Shown: positions 9,788 to 19,099 of the stretch, piece after piece | How the letters are laid out: every line of letters begins with the position of its first letter | How positions within the stretch are numbered: the first letter of the stretch is position 1 | Position numbers and translations under genes: made by a program | Notes under the pieces: model-generated | What the model saw: the letters and a program-made list of their open reading frames with translations, nothing else | Database searches by the model: none | What the model was told of the DNA's origin: nothing | Source of the DNA: Hoeflea sp. | Lineage (GTDB): Bacteria > Pseudomonadota > Alphaproteobacteria > Rhizobiales > Rhizobiaceae | Reading direction: 5' to 3' | Length of the DNA stretch: 64,000 nucleotides | Assembly: GCA_020637795.1 (NCBI GenBank) | Contig: JACKJT010000001.1 | Coordinates: 310,001-374,000 of the forward strand

Positions 9788-10237
9788 TCAGCTGAGCGGG
9801 GTCCAGCTGCCATCCTCATTGCGGCAGGCGGCTCCCTGCCCTTTTACCGCCACGCCCCTGATTGTGGCATCGTGGACGTATTGGCGGCAGTTCTGCTGGC
9901 CCACCTGGTACGGCGTGCCCGCGGAAACCTGGCCGGCCGCGCCGCTGGTCTGGCTCTTCCAGGCAACGACCTGTCCGAGCGGGGCCTTTTCCAGCGCCTG
10001 GTATTCAGCTTCGAGAGCGCGCAGCCGGTCAGGTCCGGTCAAGCCGCTTGCTGCGTCCTGAGGCAGTATCCCGCCATTGAGCGCGGCAAGGATCGAATCG
10101 CTGCCGGTCGCGGCCGGTGCCGAAACCGGAGCGAACGACAAGGGCCGGACAGAGCCTGTACTGGTGCAGCCGGCGACCGCCGCCGACAGGCAGGCAATGA
10201 TGCCGAACTTCACCAAACTGTTGACCGAATTTGCCAT
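9788..10237 (-). CDS. Outer-membrane-type lipoprotein, 17-kDa surface-antigen-like C-terminus
   Basis: A 149-residue predicted lipoprotein. ATG at 10237 gives a hydrophobic signal ending in a lipobox (AAVAGC, modified Cys near residue 22). A low-complexity linker and a helical part (DRLRALEAEYQALEKAPLGQ) follow. The C-terminal domain (GQVVAWKS, NCRQYVHDATIRG, GAACRNEDGSW) resembles the RT0821/17-kDa surface antigen type, with two cysteines that could form a disulfide. The function is unknown. It lies between feuQ and ccmI on the same strand but with gaps of 156 and 292 bases, so it is probably transcribed alone. Confidence 0.8.
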   Translation of the reverse strand: MANSVNSLVKFGIIACLSAAVAGCTSTGSVRPLSFAPVSAPAATGSDSILAALNGGILPQDAASGLTGPDRLRALEAEYQALEKAPLGQVVAWKSQTSGAAGQVSAGTPYQVGQQNCRQYVHDATIRGVAVKGQGAACRNEDGSWTPLS

Positions 10238-10393
10238 GCTGCCGCTGTCCTCACATGTTGCGCGGATGAATTTCAGGGCCAGAAGTGATCGCGCACACTG
10301 TTCTTGCCTCGTTCCTGTGGCGGCATTGTGACGCAATTCCGCCCGCCGGTCCGAACCTAGCGGAAACCGAAGCGGAAAACCCGACACTTTGCT

Positions 10394-11776
10394 TCAAGCC
10401 TCCGTGATCAGCGCCGGCAGGGTCAATCGCGCCGACAGGCCGCCCGATTCCGCCCGCGCCAACGTGAAACCGCCCTTGTATTCGGACGCGATCTCGCCGA
10501 CGATCGACAGTCCGAGGCCGGTGCCGGGCTTGGATTCATCGAGGCGGCGGCCGCGTTTCATCGCCTCGCGCATCCCCGCCTCGTCGAGGCCGGGGCCGTC
10601 ATCGTCGATGTCGATACGGACCATCGGCCGCTCGCCTTCGGCGACGGGTTCCGGGCGCAGTCTCACCACCACCTTGTTGCGCGCGAACTTCGCCGCATTC
10701 TCCACCAGGTTGCCGAGTGCCTCCTCCAGATCCTGGCCTTCCATGGCCAGCACCGCGTCTCGCGGTTCGATGTCGGTGGCAAAATCAAGCTCGCGGTTGA
10801 GTTTTGCCATCACCCGCACCAGCCGCTCGATGACGGGGGCCGCCTCGGTGCGCGCCAGAACGCTGCCGCGCTGGGCGGCAATGCGGGCCCGGTCGAGATA
10901 GGTCTGCACCTGCGCCTGCATGGTCTCGGCCTGGGTGCGGACCAGCGCCGAATGCGCCGGCGTCATGTCGCGGGATTCGTTGATCAGCACGGCGATTGGT
11001 GTCTTGAGCGAATGGGCCAGGTTGCCGACCTGCATGCGGGCCCGTTCGATCACCCGGTGGTTGGCCTCGATCAGCGCGTTGATCTCGCCGGCCAGCGGCG
11101 CGATCTCGCGCGGAAAGCTGCCGTCGAGCTGCTGCGCCTCGCCGGCGCGGATGCGGCCGAGCGCCTGCCGGGCATGGTCGAGCGGCCTGAGGCCAAAGAG
11201 AATGGCAATGGCGTTGACGATCAGGCTGCCGATGCCGAACAGCGCCAGCGCCAGGTAGAGATTTGTCGAAAAGTCCGCGATTTCGGCTTCCAACACCTGG
11301 CGGTTGCCGGCGACGCGAAACCGGGCCGCGCGTCCCTGGTTGTCCAGCTCGACCTCGGTCTCGATGACTTCCAGCCGGTTGCCGAAACCATCATCGGCAG
11401 AATAGCTGCGCTGATAGCGCGCGCCGAACGGCAAGGTCTCAAGTGATGGCGAGGGGATCGTCTCGTCGCCGACCGAGATCGAGGCCAGCCGCGGGCCATC
11501 CAGGCCGCCGAGAGGTTCGACCAGCCAGATCCATCCGCTGCCGGGCTGGTCGAACACCAGGTCGCCCAGTTGCGGGTTGCCGGCCAGCCGGCCCTGGTCG
11601 TTGATCGTCACCGCGTTGATGACGCTGTTGAGGTGGGCGCGAAGCAGGTCGGCAAAGGCGCGTTCGCTGCCGGCGCGGTAGAGCTGGGAGATGACAATGG
11701 CGATCGCCACCAGGGCGATCACCGCCCAGACGGATGCAAACAGCAGGACGCGGGCGGTGAGCGACGCTCCCTTCAT
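10394..11776 (-). CDS. feuQ: FeuQ-like sensor histidine kinase
   Basis: A 460-residue PhoQ-type membrane kinase. TM1 is near 8-30, a periplasmic sensor domain covers about 31-175, TM2 is near 176-197, then a HAMP region and a HisKA box with the phospho-His in NLAHSLKTPIAVLINESR. The HATPase domain has N (LVENAAKFA), G1 (DDDGPGLD) and G2 (GTGLGLSI) motifs. Its ATG overlaps the stop of the regulator gene by four bases. I named it from the regulator/kinase resemblance to FeuP/FeuQ, which in Sinorhizobium control cyclic-glucan export and osmoadaptation. The identity is likely but was not tested by search. Confidence 0.8.
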   Translation of the reverse strand: MKGASLTARVLLFASVWAVIALVAIAIVISQLYRAGSERAFADLLRAHLNSVINAVTINDQGRLAGNPQLGDLVFDQPGSGWIWLVEPLGGLDGPRLASISVGDETIPSPSLETLPFGARYQRSYSADDGFGNRLEVIETEVELDNQGRAARFRVAGNRQVLEAEIADFSTNLYLALALFGIGSLIVNAIAILFGLRPLDHARQALGRIRAGEAQQLDGSFPREIAPLAGEINALIEANHRVIERARMQVGNLAHSLKTPIAVLINESRDMTPAHSALVRTQAETMQAQVQTYLDRARIAAQRGSVLARTEAAPVIERLVRVMAKLNRELDFATDIEPRDAVLAMEGQDLEEALGNLVENAAKFARNKVVVRLRPEPVAEGERPMVRIDIDDDGPGLDEAGMREAMKRGRRLDESKPGTGLGLSIVGEIASEYKGGFTLARAESGGLSARLTLPALITEA

Positions 11777-12459
11777 CCGGACTTGCCGTTGCTGTCGCCG
11801 TCGGGCGCCACCATCCGGTAGCCCAGGCCGCGCACGGTCTCGATCAGGTCTACGCCGATCTTCTTGCGCAGGCGTCCGACGAACACCTCGATGGTGTTGG
11901 AATCGCGGTCGAAATCCTGGTCATACATGTGTTCGACCAGTTCGGTGCGCGACACCACCTCGCCCATGTGATGCATGAGGTAGGAGAGCAGGCGGAACTC
12001 GTGGCTGGTCAGTTTCAGCGTTGTGCCGTCGACGCTGGCCTTGGACGCCTTGGTGTCAAGCCGCACCGGGCCGCAGGATATTTCCGAAGAGGCGTGGCCG
12101 GAGGCACGGCGGATCAGCGCGCGAATGCGCGCCAGCACCTCCTCGACATGAAACGGCTTGGTGACATAATCATCGGCGCCGGCGTCGATGCCGGCGACCT
12201 TGTCGCTCCAGCGGTCGCGTGCGGTCAGGATCAGCACCGGCATGACGCGGCCGTCGGCGCGCCATTTCTCGAGCACGGTGACGCCGTCCATTTCCGGCAG
12301 GCCGATATCGAGGATCACCGCGTCATAGGGCTCGGTGTCGCCGAGGAAATGGCCTTCCTCGCCATCATGGGCGCGGTCGACCACATAGCCCTGCTCCAGC
12401 AGCGCCTCGGCCAGCTGGCGATTGAGATCCTTGTCATCCTCGACGATCAAGATGCGCAC
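11773..12459 (-). CDS. feuP: FeuP-like OmpR-family response regulator
   Basis: A 228-residue regulator. The receiver starts MRILIVEDDKDLN (GTG start at 12459, because the longer frame upstream lacks conservation-like sequence). The phospho-acceptor is Asp51 in VILDIGLPEMDG and the switch Lys is in TKPFHVEEV. The winged-helix DNA-binding half has LTSHEFRLLSYLMHHMGEVV and NTIEVFVGRLRKKIG. The phrase DGEEGHFLGDTEPYDAVILD is characteristic of the FeuP/PhoP-like group of rhizobia. It is coupled to feuQ, and the small FeuN-like gene lies 158 bases upstream, matching the feuNPQ arrangement of rhizobia. Confidence 0.82.
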   Translation of the reverse strand: MRILIVEDDKDLNRQLAEALLEQGYVVDRAHDGEEGHFLGDTEPYDAVILDIGLPEMDGVTVLEKWRADGRVMPVLILTARDRWSDKVAGIDAGADDYVTKPFHVEEVLARIRALIRRASGHASSEISCGPVRLDTKASKASVDGTTLKLTSHEFRLLSYLMHHMGEVVSRTELVEHMYDQDFDRDSNTIEVFVGRLRKKIGVDLIETVRGLGYRMVAPDGDSNGKSG

Positions 12460-12617
12460 TTGAACTGCTCCCGCTGTTTGTCCTGGCGGCGGCCGGACAA
12501 GATCCCCGGCGCGCGCCCTGTTACCATGCACCGACTCGCGCGATCCGCACAGGCCGGGATGACAAGGCCGGCATTTCAGGACATGCCGAGCCTTGCCGCG
12601 ATTGGGCTGAAGTTGCC

Positions 12618-12905
12618 TTATTGTGGAACCGTGACGGTGACCTTCTTCGGGCGTTCATTGCCGTTGCCAGGTACAAGCACCGTAATCACGCAGACCGTCT
12701 GGCCGCCCTGGGTCTGGGGAGAAGCCGAGAGCAATTGCCCGCCGGTCTGGCCGACAACCTGGCTGGCGGCGCCCGAACAATCTGCCGCGGTGCGGACGAT
12801 GGCGGTGCCGTCGGGCGCACGCAGATCCTGCGACACGGTGGCGACCGGTGTCATGGTTGCGGCCTGGGCGGCGACTAAGCCGATGCTGAGTAAGTTCATG
12901 ATCAT
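12618..12905 (-). CDS. Small periplasmic protein, FeuN-like candidate
   Basis: A 95-residue secreted protein. ATG at 12905 (AGGG upstream) or 12899 starts a signal peptide (MNLLSIGLVAAQAA). The mature part is a small domain with two cysteines (TAADCSGAASQVVGQ and GQTVCVITVLVP) that could form a disulfide, ending in a basic tail. Its size, export signal and position upstream of a FeuP/FeuQ pair match FeuN, the small periplasmic inhibitor of FeuQ described in Sinorhizobium meliloti. The call rests on context and not on a verified alignment, so no symbol is given. Confidence 0.65.
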   Translation of the reverse strand: MIMNLLSIGLVAAQAATMTPVATVSQDLRAPDGTAIVRTAADCSGAASQVVGQTGGQLLSASPQTQGGQTVCVITVLVPGNGNERPKKVTVTVPQ

Positions 12906-13014
12906 GGTCAGCCCTGGAACGGTTCGTATTTCATCTTGGAGCCAGTGATACAAGATCCTGCCTGAACCGCAAATGAATGGAAACCGTCACTGCCGCCGAT
13001 CATCCGGCACAAAC

Positions 13015-13221
13015 TCAGCCGATCCGGCTCTTCGCCTTCAACCGCCCGACAATGGCGATGATGCCGCCAATAGCGGCGCCGAGCGAGGTCAGCAGGCCGG
13101 TGAGCGTTTCGGCGTCCGCCTCGCCGAGCTCGAGCCCCGCAAGGCCAAGGATCGAGGAGGCAATAGTGACGATGGCGCCCCACAGGGTTTTCGATTGCCA
13201 CCAGGCTTTCATGTCGGTCAT
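13015..13221 (-). CDS. Holin-like small membrane protein of the GTA cluster
   Basis: A 68-residue protein with an amphipathic start (MTDMKAWWQSKTLWGAIVTI) and two hydrophobic segments, about 14-31 and 44-60, separated by an acidic loop (GEADAETLTG) and ending in a basic tail (RLKAKSRIG). This two-helix, basic-tail architecture is typical of phage holin or lysis-accessory membrane proteins and is often found after tail genes in rhizobial prophages. It starts 29 bases after the gp15-like gene, so it is probably the last gene of the cluster. No endolysin lies next to it. Confidence 0.7.
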   Translation of the reverse strand: MTDMKAWWQSKTLWGAIVTIASSILGLAGLELGEADAETLTGLLTSLGAAIGGIIAIVGRLKAKSRIG

Positions 13222-13250
13222 GGCCGAGGTCCTTTCAAGAGTGCATCAGA

Positions 13251-16200
13251 TCAGAGGCTGCAGGTCGTGGTTCGGGGTATCCCCCAGGGCACCCGCTTTC
13301 CGGCCTGGGCGGCGCGGAAGGTCAGGGCCGCCTGCGGCGCGCCGAAATCCGCAAGCTCGTCGACGGTCGGATAGAGCCACTCCGATGCCGTTGTTTCCAC
13401 CGTCCGGATCACCGTGGAACCATCGAGGATGTCGACGCGGTAGCGCTCGAAGCCCTCGTCATTGGCAATTTCGGCGGGCGTCCAGCTGTCGGCCGACAGC
13501 CTGCCGCGGCGGATCCAGGACAGGTTCACCCCCTCGGCCCGCCTCTCGGCCCGAAGATGCACCGGTGACAGCGGCGTGAGCGCCCGTTCGCCGCCGGCGA
13601 ACACCGTCGGTGACGGCGTGCCGGCCAATCCGCCGGTTGCCTCGGCGATCCAGTTGAAGGCGCGGCCGGCTTCGTCGAGGGAAAGCCCGAGCGATCTGAC
13701 GGTGCCGTCAAGGACGATGAAAGACGCGCCGGATGCCGCACCGGCGCGCATGGCGTCGTCGGTTCCCGCCTGCCCGCGCAACAGGCTTTCCAGCCGCCAG
13801 CGCCCCGGAGCGATTTCCTCGGCGCTCTCGAACTGGATGATCTCCCAGCTTCCCGCATCCGAGCGCACCGCCACAGCGTTGGCACCGTTGAGCACCGCAA
13901 GGCGGCTGGCGCTCGACAGGCCGCCAAAGCCGAGATCGACCAGCATCGGCGCGCCGCGGTCGAACCGGCCTTCGATCTGTCCCGGCGGCAAGGCCTCGGC
14001 CAGTGCGCCGATGCGGGCCGGCGCCTCGAGTGTCGTGCGCGCGGAGTAACCTTCGGCCTCCACCGAACTTGACAGAACCATCTGCCGCCAGGGGATCGCC
14101 AGCGCCCCTGCCCTTGCCCATCCGGTCTCCTCGATGCCCGTCAGCACCGGCAAATCGAGAAAGAGGATTTCGGGCACGAAGGCCGCGTTGGCGTCATTGC
14201 CGGCGCGGCCGGCATAGGTCTCCGCACTCAAGGGCGCCGCGGCCCCGGCATGGGCCACCGCCTCGATGCGGCGGATATCGCCATCCTCGATGCGGGTGAT
14301 GCGGAAACGGTTGTGCGGGGCGTTCTCGATTGCGAACCGCACCGTGTCGCCGGGCTCAACGCCGGCGGCCTGCGGCGGCAGGGCAAAGCGCAGCTGCCGG
14401 CGCTGCAGCCGGTGGTCCTGCAGCCAGCGGTCGGCGGTCACGCGGGCCAGTCCCGCCTCCACCGCCACGCTCAGGGGAAGATCGTGCTGGCGCGCGGCCT
14501 CGCCCTCGAGCCGGCGCGAGCGGGCCGAGGCCGGCGCGTAGTCGCTCATCGGATCGGCCGACAGCAGCACCGCCTCGTTGGCGAATTCGCCCTGTTCGCC
14601 GCGGATTTCCTCGAATAACGGCCCCTCGCCGGGATCGGCCACCGCATCGATCTCGAGCGGAGCCGCGCCGCGGCTCAGCCGTGAGGTAAAAATCAGGCCT
14701 TCAGGGCCTTCGCGGACATCGATGGCGAAGGCCTCGATCAGCGGTTCCAGCACCGCGCGCACCGAGGCCGGACTGGAGATCACATGGCCGGTCACCATGC
14801 CGTCGACGCGGTCGACATTGAAATCCGTCATCCCGGCCTCCGTGAGGATAGCCGCGATCAAGTCTCTCAGCGCCACGGTGCCCAAGCGTCCGTTGAGCCA
14901 ATGGCCGGTGCGCCAGTTGGGGCCGTCGGACCAGACCTGCGCGGAGAGCGGGAACGCCGGAAACGGCCGCGCGTCCCAGGTCCAGAGGTGAATGCGGTCG
15001 GTGGCGACCATGCCATCGGCATTAGCCGCTCCTTTCCAGTGGGCCAGGTGCGCCTCAAGATACGCCCGCTGGGCCAGGTCGTCGCGCGCGCCCGAGGAGT
15101 ACCAGGGAATCGCGCCTTCGGAGGATTTCGGGTCAGGAAACAGGTTCGGCTGGTTGGCGCCCTTGTCGACCGCCGGGCAGCCAAGCTCGGTGAACCAGAA
15201 CGGTTTCGAACCCGGCACCCAGGGGCTGGGGCTCGCGGCCTCGGCTCCGCCGACCCGGTCGAAATGCTCACTCTGCCACCAGCCGCGCAGATCCTTGACC
15301 CGGTAGACCCAGTGCTTGCCGGCCAGACCGTCGGTGATCGGCAGGCGTTCGCGCGCATCCCGCCCCGCCTTGCTCGTATAGTACCAGTCGTAGCCCTCGC
15401 CGCCGGCAATCGCGGCGCGCATGGCAGCCTGATCATTGGCGGAGACCGCGCCATCGGGATTGCCGGCCGACAGGTCCGCGTCGCGCCAGTCGCTCAGCGG
15501 CATGTAGTTGTCGATGCCGATGGCGCCGATCGCCGGATGCGCCCAGAGCGGGTCGAGATTGAAACAGACATCGCCCGAGCCGTCATCGGGCCGATAGCCG
15601 GCATATTCGGTCCAGTCGGCGGCATAGGTCACTGTCGTCCCCCCGCCCAGCATCGCCTTGGTGTCGGCGGCCAACTGGATCAGCTCGTCGACAAAGGGAA
15701 ACGCCCCGGTCTCGTCCGTGAGTCGGGTCAGGCCGATCATTTCCGAGCCGATGACGAAGCCGTCGACGCCGCCGGCGGCGATTGCCAGCGCGGCGTGGTG
15801 CAGGACGAAACGCCGGTAGCCCTCGTCGCCGCCGATCCAGCTGACGCTGTCGCCCGAGACAACGACATCCGAGACAAGCGTGCCGCCGCACAGCGCATTG
15901 ATTTCCGCGCGCATGGCCGACGTGCCATCGGGCGTTCCCGGCAGTCCAGGTGCGACGCTCGCGCTCATCCGCCCGCGCCAGGGATAGACCGGCTGCCCGG
16001 TTCCGCCCGAAGGGTTCGGCAGCGCGTTTCCGGCGGGCACGTCCATCAGCACGAAGGGATAGAGCACCACCTTGAGGCCGCGCGCTTTCAGGTCGCGGAT
16101 CGCCTCGATCAGCGCGGCATCGTCCGGCGTGCCGCCATAGGCCGGGCCGCCATTGCTGGTCGAGACCAGGTGCGCGGTGACGCGGGTGAGCCCTCCCACC

Positions 16201-17099
16201 TTCCATGCCCTCGTCTCGCCGTTGCGCGCCGCCACCTCTACGCCCGGGCGGAAACGGCAGTGGCTGGCGCGCAGATCATCGCCAAACCAGGCGGAGACCA
16301 GCGCCACCGACTTGAGATTGGGGCACAGCGCCTGCAACTCGTCGATCGACTGGCTCCAGTCGGTCGCCGCCTGGCGCATGTTGCGGTTGAGCGCGCGGGC
16401 TGCACCCACGCCGGTGGTTTCGCGCACCTCGGTCGTCGCATAGCCGTGCTCGGTCGAGCCGGGTATCAGCGCCACCGCCTCGATTGCCGGCTCGAGCCCG
16501 CCGACAGGCCGGACCACCTCGAACTGCAGCGCCGGGATACGATTGCCGAAATCATCAAGCGGCAGCCGCTCGAACACCACATAGGCCAGCCCACGCCAGG
16601 CGGGCGCGCGGCCGGCGCCCTGCTTGGCCTCGATCAGCGGATCTGGCAATTGCGTCGAAGTTCCGCGGTAGATCCGCATGTCGAGCGTTTCGAGATCGAG
16701 CTCGCGCCCGTCGGCCCAGACCCGCCGGATGAAGGCGATCGGGCCCTCGCAGAGCCCGAGCGCGAAATTGGCGTGATAGTGGTAGCGCTCGACCTTCGGC
16801 CCGCCGCCCTTGCCGCCCTGGCGCTCCTGGGTCACGGTCTCCTCGAACCGCGTCGCCCAGATCAATGCACCGGCAATTCGCATCGACCCATGCACGCGCA
16901 GGATCGGCGATCCTTCGTCGGCGGAGGGAATGCGCGCCCCGCTCAGCCCCCTGCCGGCGATGGTGCGGGTGGAGTTGATCAGCGCGGTGTCGAGCATGCC
17001 GCCGACGGTGGCGCCGATGGCCGAGCCGATCGCGGTGCCGACCGGCCCGAAGACGCCGCCAAGGGACGCGCCCGCGACCTGGAGTAGAATTGTCGCCAT
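13251..17099 (-). CDS. GTA gp15-like tail-tip/host-specificity protein
   Basis: A 1282-residue tail protein. ATG at 17099 begins MATILLQVAGASLGG, followed by a glycine-zipper hydrophobic stretch (GTAIGSAIGATVGG). The middle part (roughly 250-700) matches the GTA TIM-barrel-like domain (NLKSVALVSAWFGDDLR, WIGGDEGYRRFVLHH, FVIGSEMIGLTRL, TVTYAADWTEY). The following 250 residues resemble the phage-tail_3 domain (VDRVDGMVTGHVISSPASVRAVLEPLIEAF). In RcGTA this protein forms the tail tip and contacts the cell surface. The length is in the family range and the frame is intact. It starts 16 bases after gp14. Confidence 0.92.
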   Translation of the reverse strand: MATILLQVAGASLGGVFGPVGTAIGSAIGATVGGMLDTALINSTRTIAGRGLSGARIPSADEGSPILRVHGSMRIAGALIWATRFEETVTQERQGGKGGGPKVERYHYHANFALGLCEGPIAFIRRVWADGRELDLETLDMRIYRGTSTQLPDPLIEAKQGAGRAPAWRGLAYVVFERLPLDDFGNRIPALQFEVVRPVGGLEPAIEAVALIPGSTEHGYATTEVRETTGVGAARALNRNMRQAATDWSQSIDELQALCPNLKSVALVSAWFGDDLRASHCRFRPGVEVAARNGETRAWKVGGLTRVTAHLVSTSNGGPAYGGTPDDAALIEAIRDLKARGLKVVLYPFVLMDVPAGNALPNPSGGTGQPVYPWRGRMSASVAPGLPGTPDGTSAMRAEINALCGGTLVSDVVVSGDSVSWIGGDEGYRRFVLHHAALAIAAGGVDGFVIGSEMIGLTRLTDETGAFPFVDELIQLAADTKAMLGGGTTVTYAADWTEYAGYRPDDGSGDVCFNLDPLWAHPAIGAIGIDNYMPLSDWRDADLSAGNPDGAVSANDQAAMRAAIAGGEGYDWYYTSKAGRDARERLPITDGLAGKHWVYRVKDLRGWWQSEHFDRVGGAEAASPSPWVPGSKPFWFTELGCPAVDKGANQPNLFPDPKSSEGAIPWYSSGARDDLAQRAYLEAHLAHWKGAANADGMVATDRIHLWTWDARPFPAFPLSAQVWSDGPNWRTGHWLNGRLGTVALRDLIAAILTEAGMTDFNVDRVDGMVTGHVISSPASVRAVLEPLIEAFAIDVREGPEGLIFTSRLSRGAAPLEIDAVADPGEGPLFEEIRGEQGEFANEAVLLSADPMSDYAPASARSRRLEGEAARQHDLPLSVAVEAGLARVTADRWLQDHRLQRRQLRFALPPQAAGVEPGDTVRFAIENAPHNRFRITRIEDGDIRRIEAVAHAGAAAPLSAETYAGRAGNDANAAFVPEILFLDLPVLTGIEETGWARAGALAIPWRQMVLSSSVEAEGYSARTTLEAPARIGALAEALPPGQIEGRFDRGAPMLVDLGFGGLSSASRLAVLNGANAVAVRSDAGSWEIIQFESAEEIAPGRWRLESLLRGQAGTDDAMRAGAASGASFIVLDGTVRSLGLSLDEAGRAFNWIAEATGGLAGTPSPTVFAGGERALTPLSPVHLRAERRAEGVNLSWIRRGRLSADSWTPAEIANDEGFERYRVDILDGSTVIRTVETTASEWLYPTVDELADFGAPQAALTFRAAQAGKRVPWGIPRTTTCSL

Positions 17100-17115
17100 G
17101 TGATGATCTCGATTT

Positions 17116-17559
17116 TCAGCCCGTGAATGGGATGCGGTGGACGGCGGCAATCCGCCGCCGCCATGAGGGAACCAGCGCGCTTTCGATCACGCCCGCGGGC
17201 TCGTAGGCGTGGATGAAACGGTCCGGGCCGGACAAAATGCCCGCATGCTTGGCAGACACCCCGACTCGCCAGCGGAACAACAGAATGTCGCCGGCCATCG
17301 CCTCCGGCAGCGGCACCGGATCGCCGCAATGGTTTCGCGCGACCGCCATCAGCCGCTCGGTTCCGGACCGCTCGGCCCAGTCCGGCGCATAGGCTCCCGG
17401 TTCCTCGGTCGCGCTGCCGGTGACCTCGGCCCAGACCCCGCGCACCAGTCCGAGACAATCGCAGCCGACGCCCTTGCGCGCACCCTGGTGACGGTAGGGC
17501 GTGCCGATCCAGTCGCGCGCCGCGGCGACGATGCGCTCGCGGTGAGGATCCGCGCTCAT
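17116..17559 (-). CDS. GTA gp14-like NlpC/P60 cysteine peptidase
   Basis: A 147-residue peptidoglycan endopeptidase-like protein (phage cell-wall peptidase family of RcGTA gp14). The catalytic Cys lies in GCDCLGLVRGVW and the His in SAKHAGILSG; the third polar residue probably lies in DRFIHAYE. It is thought to open the murein during DNA entry. ATG overlaps the gp13 stop by four bases (ATGA). All catalytic elements are intact. Confidence 0.93.
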   Translation of the reverse strand: MSADPHRERIVAAARDWIGTPYRHQGARKGVGCDCLGLVRGVWAEVTGSATEEPGAYAPDWAERSGTERLMAVARNHCGDPVPLPEAMAGDILLFRWRVGVSAKHAGILSGPDRFIHAYEPAGVIESALVPSWRRRIAAVHRIPFTG

Positions 17560-18446
17560 GGCACGATCGGCCTGCCGTCATGCACCGTATCGGCATCGGC
17601 ATAGCCATAGGCGAAGTCGCTGCCTGGCAGATAGGGAAAGCCCTGAAAATTGAATCCGTTGCCGAACTTGGCTGAACAGGTCTCGAAGGCCTTGTCGCAG
17701 CCTGCGGTGACCGACACTTCGTCGCCCGGCGCAGGCAGCCGCGCCAGCGGCGACCATAGCGCCAGCCGCGCCCCTCCGGGTTCACTCGCATGGCTGGAGA
17801 TGTCGGCAGACAGTCCGGCAAGCAGACCGGTCACGAACCGGACCCGGCCCTGGTCGAACCAGCCCGCGGGCCGGCCGTCGAGACCGGTGACCATCAGCGT
17901 CATCTCGTCGTTCACTGCAACAATCGCCCCGCTGAGGGTGAACGGAGCCGCCGAGATATCCCTGCCGCAGCGCGCGTCCCCCAGATCCGCGTCGCAGCGG
18001 CGGCCATAAAGCCGTCCATGCGGCTGGTCGAGCCGGGCGGCGAGACTGCGCAGTTCCACCGTGAAGGCCTGTCCTGCCGTGCGGACCTCGCCCAGCTCCC
18101 GCGTCGACAACAGCACATGGTCGCCCGGGCTCTGCCAGTTGACCAGGAAGGTTTCGACGCGGGCGCCGTCATAGCGCCCGAGCGCCAGGTCATCGGCACT
18201 GATCGCCGCGTCGGAGAAGGCGCCGGCCACATTGGCGGCGTCGGCCTCCAGCCCGAGACCGGTCTCCACCTCGCTGGCGCGAAAGCCGGTGGCGGCGGAG
18301 AACACCGTGCCGGAAAATTCGAGATCATGATCGTGCTCAGTGAAGCCCAGAACCAACCCATCGGTCCGTGTCAGCCGCCAGGCATGGCAGGTAGTGGTCG
18401 ATGTCTGCTCGAGATGGCTGGCAAGGGCTGCGGGAATGTCTCTCAT
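17556..18446 (-). CDS. GTA gp13-like tail protein (DUF2163)
   Basis: A 296-residue baseplate/tail component of the DUF2163 (phage_BR0599) family. Family features are the start MRDIPAALASHLEQTSTTTC, the segment DGLVLGFTEHDHDLEFSG and the C-terminal signature GCDKAFETCSAKFGNGFNF with paired cysteines, then GFPYLPGSD. In RcGTA this protein forms part of the hub that leads into the tail tip and binds an Fe-S-like cysteine site. Its start overlaps the gp12 stop and its stop overlaps the gp14 start, so the three are translationally coupled. Confidence 0.93.
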   Translation of the reverse strand: MRDIPAALASHLEQTSTTTCHAWRLTRTDGLVLGFTEHDHDLEFSGTVFSAATGFRASEVETGLGLEADAANVAGAFSDAAISADDLALGRYDGARVETFLVNWQSPGDHVLLSTRELGEVRTAGQAFTVELRSLAARLDQPHGRLYGRRCDADLGDARCGRDISAAPFTLSGAIVAVNDEMTLMVTGLDGRPAGWFDQGRVRFVTGLLAGLSADISSHASEPGGARLALWSPLARLPAPGDEVSVTAGCDKAFETCSAKFGNGFNFQGFPYLPGSDFAYGYADADTVHDGRPIVP

Positions 18447-19084
18447 GGCCGGATCTCCACCAGCGGCACGCTCGGCACCGAGCCGGCCTTGAACGCGGCG
18501 AGGCTGATCTCGATGCGGTCGGTGTCAAAGCGCACCGGAATGTCGAATTCGTAGCCGGTGGTGACGATCGCACCGGGCGCCGGAACCGATCCCGGTGCGA
18601 TCGTGACAAGGCCGGTGGTGTGATCGATAGCGTAGTCGCCCGGGTCGAGCGCCAGGCCGTCGACGGCCAGCACCACGCTGCCCTCGGCCGGCTTCTCGAT
18701 CCGGCGCGTGGTGGCGCCGCCCGCATCGGCATAGGTCTTGCTGAGTTCGAACAGAACCTTCACCCCGTCGCCCACTCCGATCTGCTGATCGATCGCGGTG
18801 ACCGCCTGTCCCGACGGGGCCGAGGCATGGTCGACCGGATCGCGGAAGCGGAAGCCGTAAAGCTGGCCGCGCCGCGCCTCGAAGAACGCGGTGAGCTGGT
18901 AGAGGTCATCGAGCCCGCGCAGGCCGGTGCCCACATCGTAGCGCCGCCGCGCATCGGCCCAGCGGGCGTTGCGGGTCTCGCCGCCGTTCGACAGCGCGAC
19001 GATGTCGGTGCGCCATCCGGGCCCGCCGCTCGCTCCAAGCGACAGCCTGAGCGGAAACCGCACTTCGTGAAAGCCATCGGTCAT
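18443..19084 (-). CDS. GTA gp12-like distal tail protein (DUF2460)
   Basis: A 213-residue protein of the DUF2460 family. The hallmarks are MTDGFHEVRFPLRLSLGASGG at the start, RRRYDVGTGLRGLDDLYQL, EARRGQLYGFRFRDP and the ending KAGSVPSVPLVEIRP. In RcGTA this is the distal tail protein that joins tail tube and hub. It is intact, of normal length, lies 15 bases after the tape-measure gene and is coupled to gp13. Confidence 0.94.
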   Translation of the reverse strand: MTDGFHEVRFPLRLSLGASGGPGWRTDIVALSNGGETRNARWADARRRYDVGTGLRGLDDLYQLTAFFEARRGQLYGFRFRDPVDHASAPSGQAVTAIDQQIGVGDGVKVLFELSKTYADAGGATTRRIEKPAEGSVVLAVDGLALDPGDYAIDHTTGLVTIAPGSVPAPGAIVTTGYEFDIPVRFDTDRIEISLAAFKAGSVPSVPLVEIRP

Positions 19085-19099
19085 GCCGTTCTCCCTATC

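Noticed and set aside
14784..17087. A 767-codon plus-strand frame
   Set aside because: It is a shadow of the gp15-like tail gene, with Arg/Asp/Gly-rich composition typical of antisense frames.
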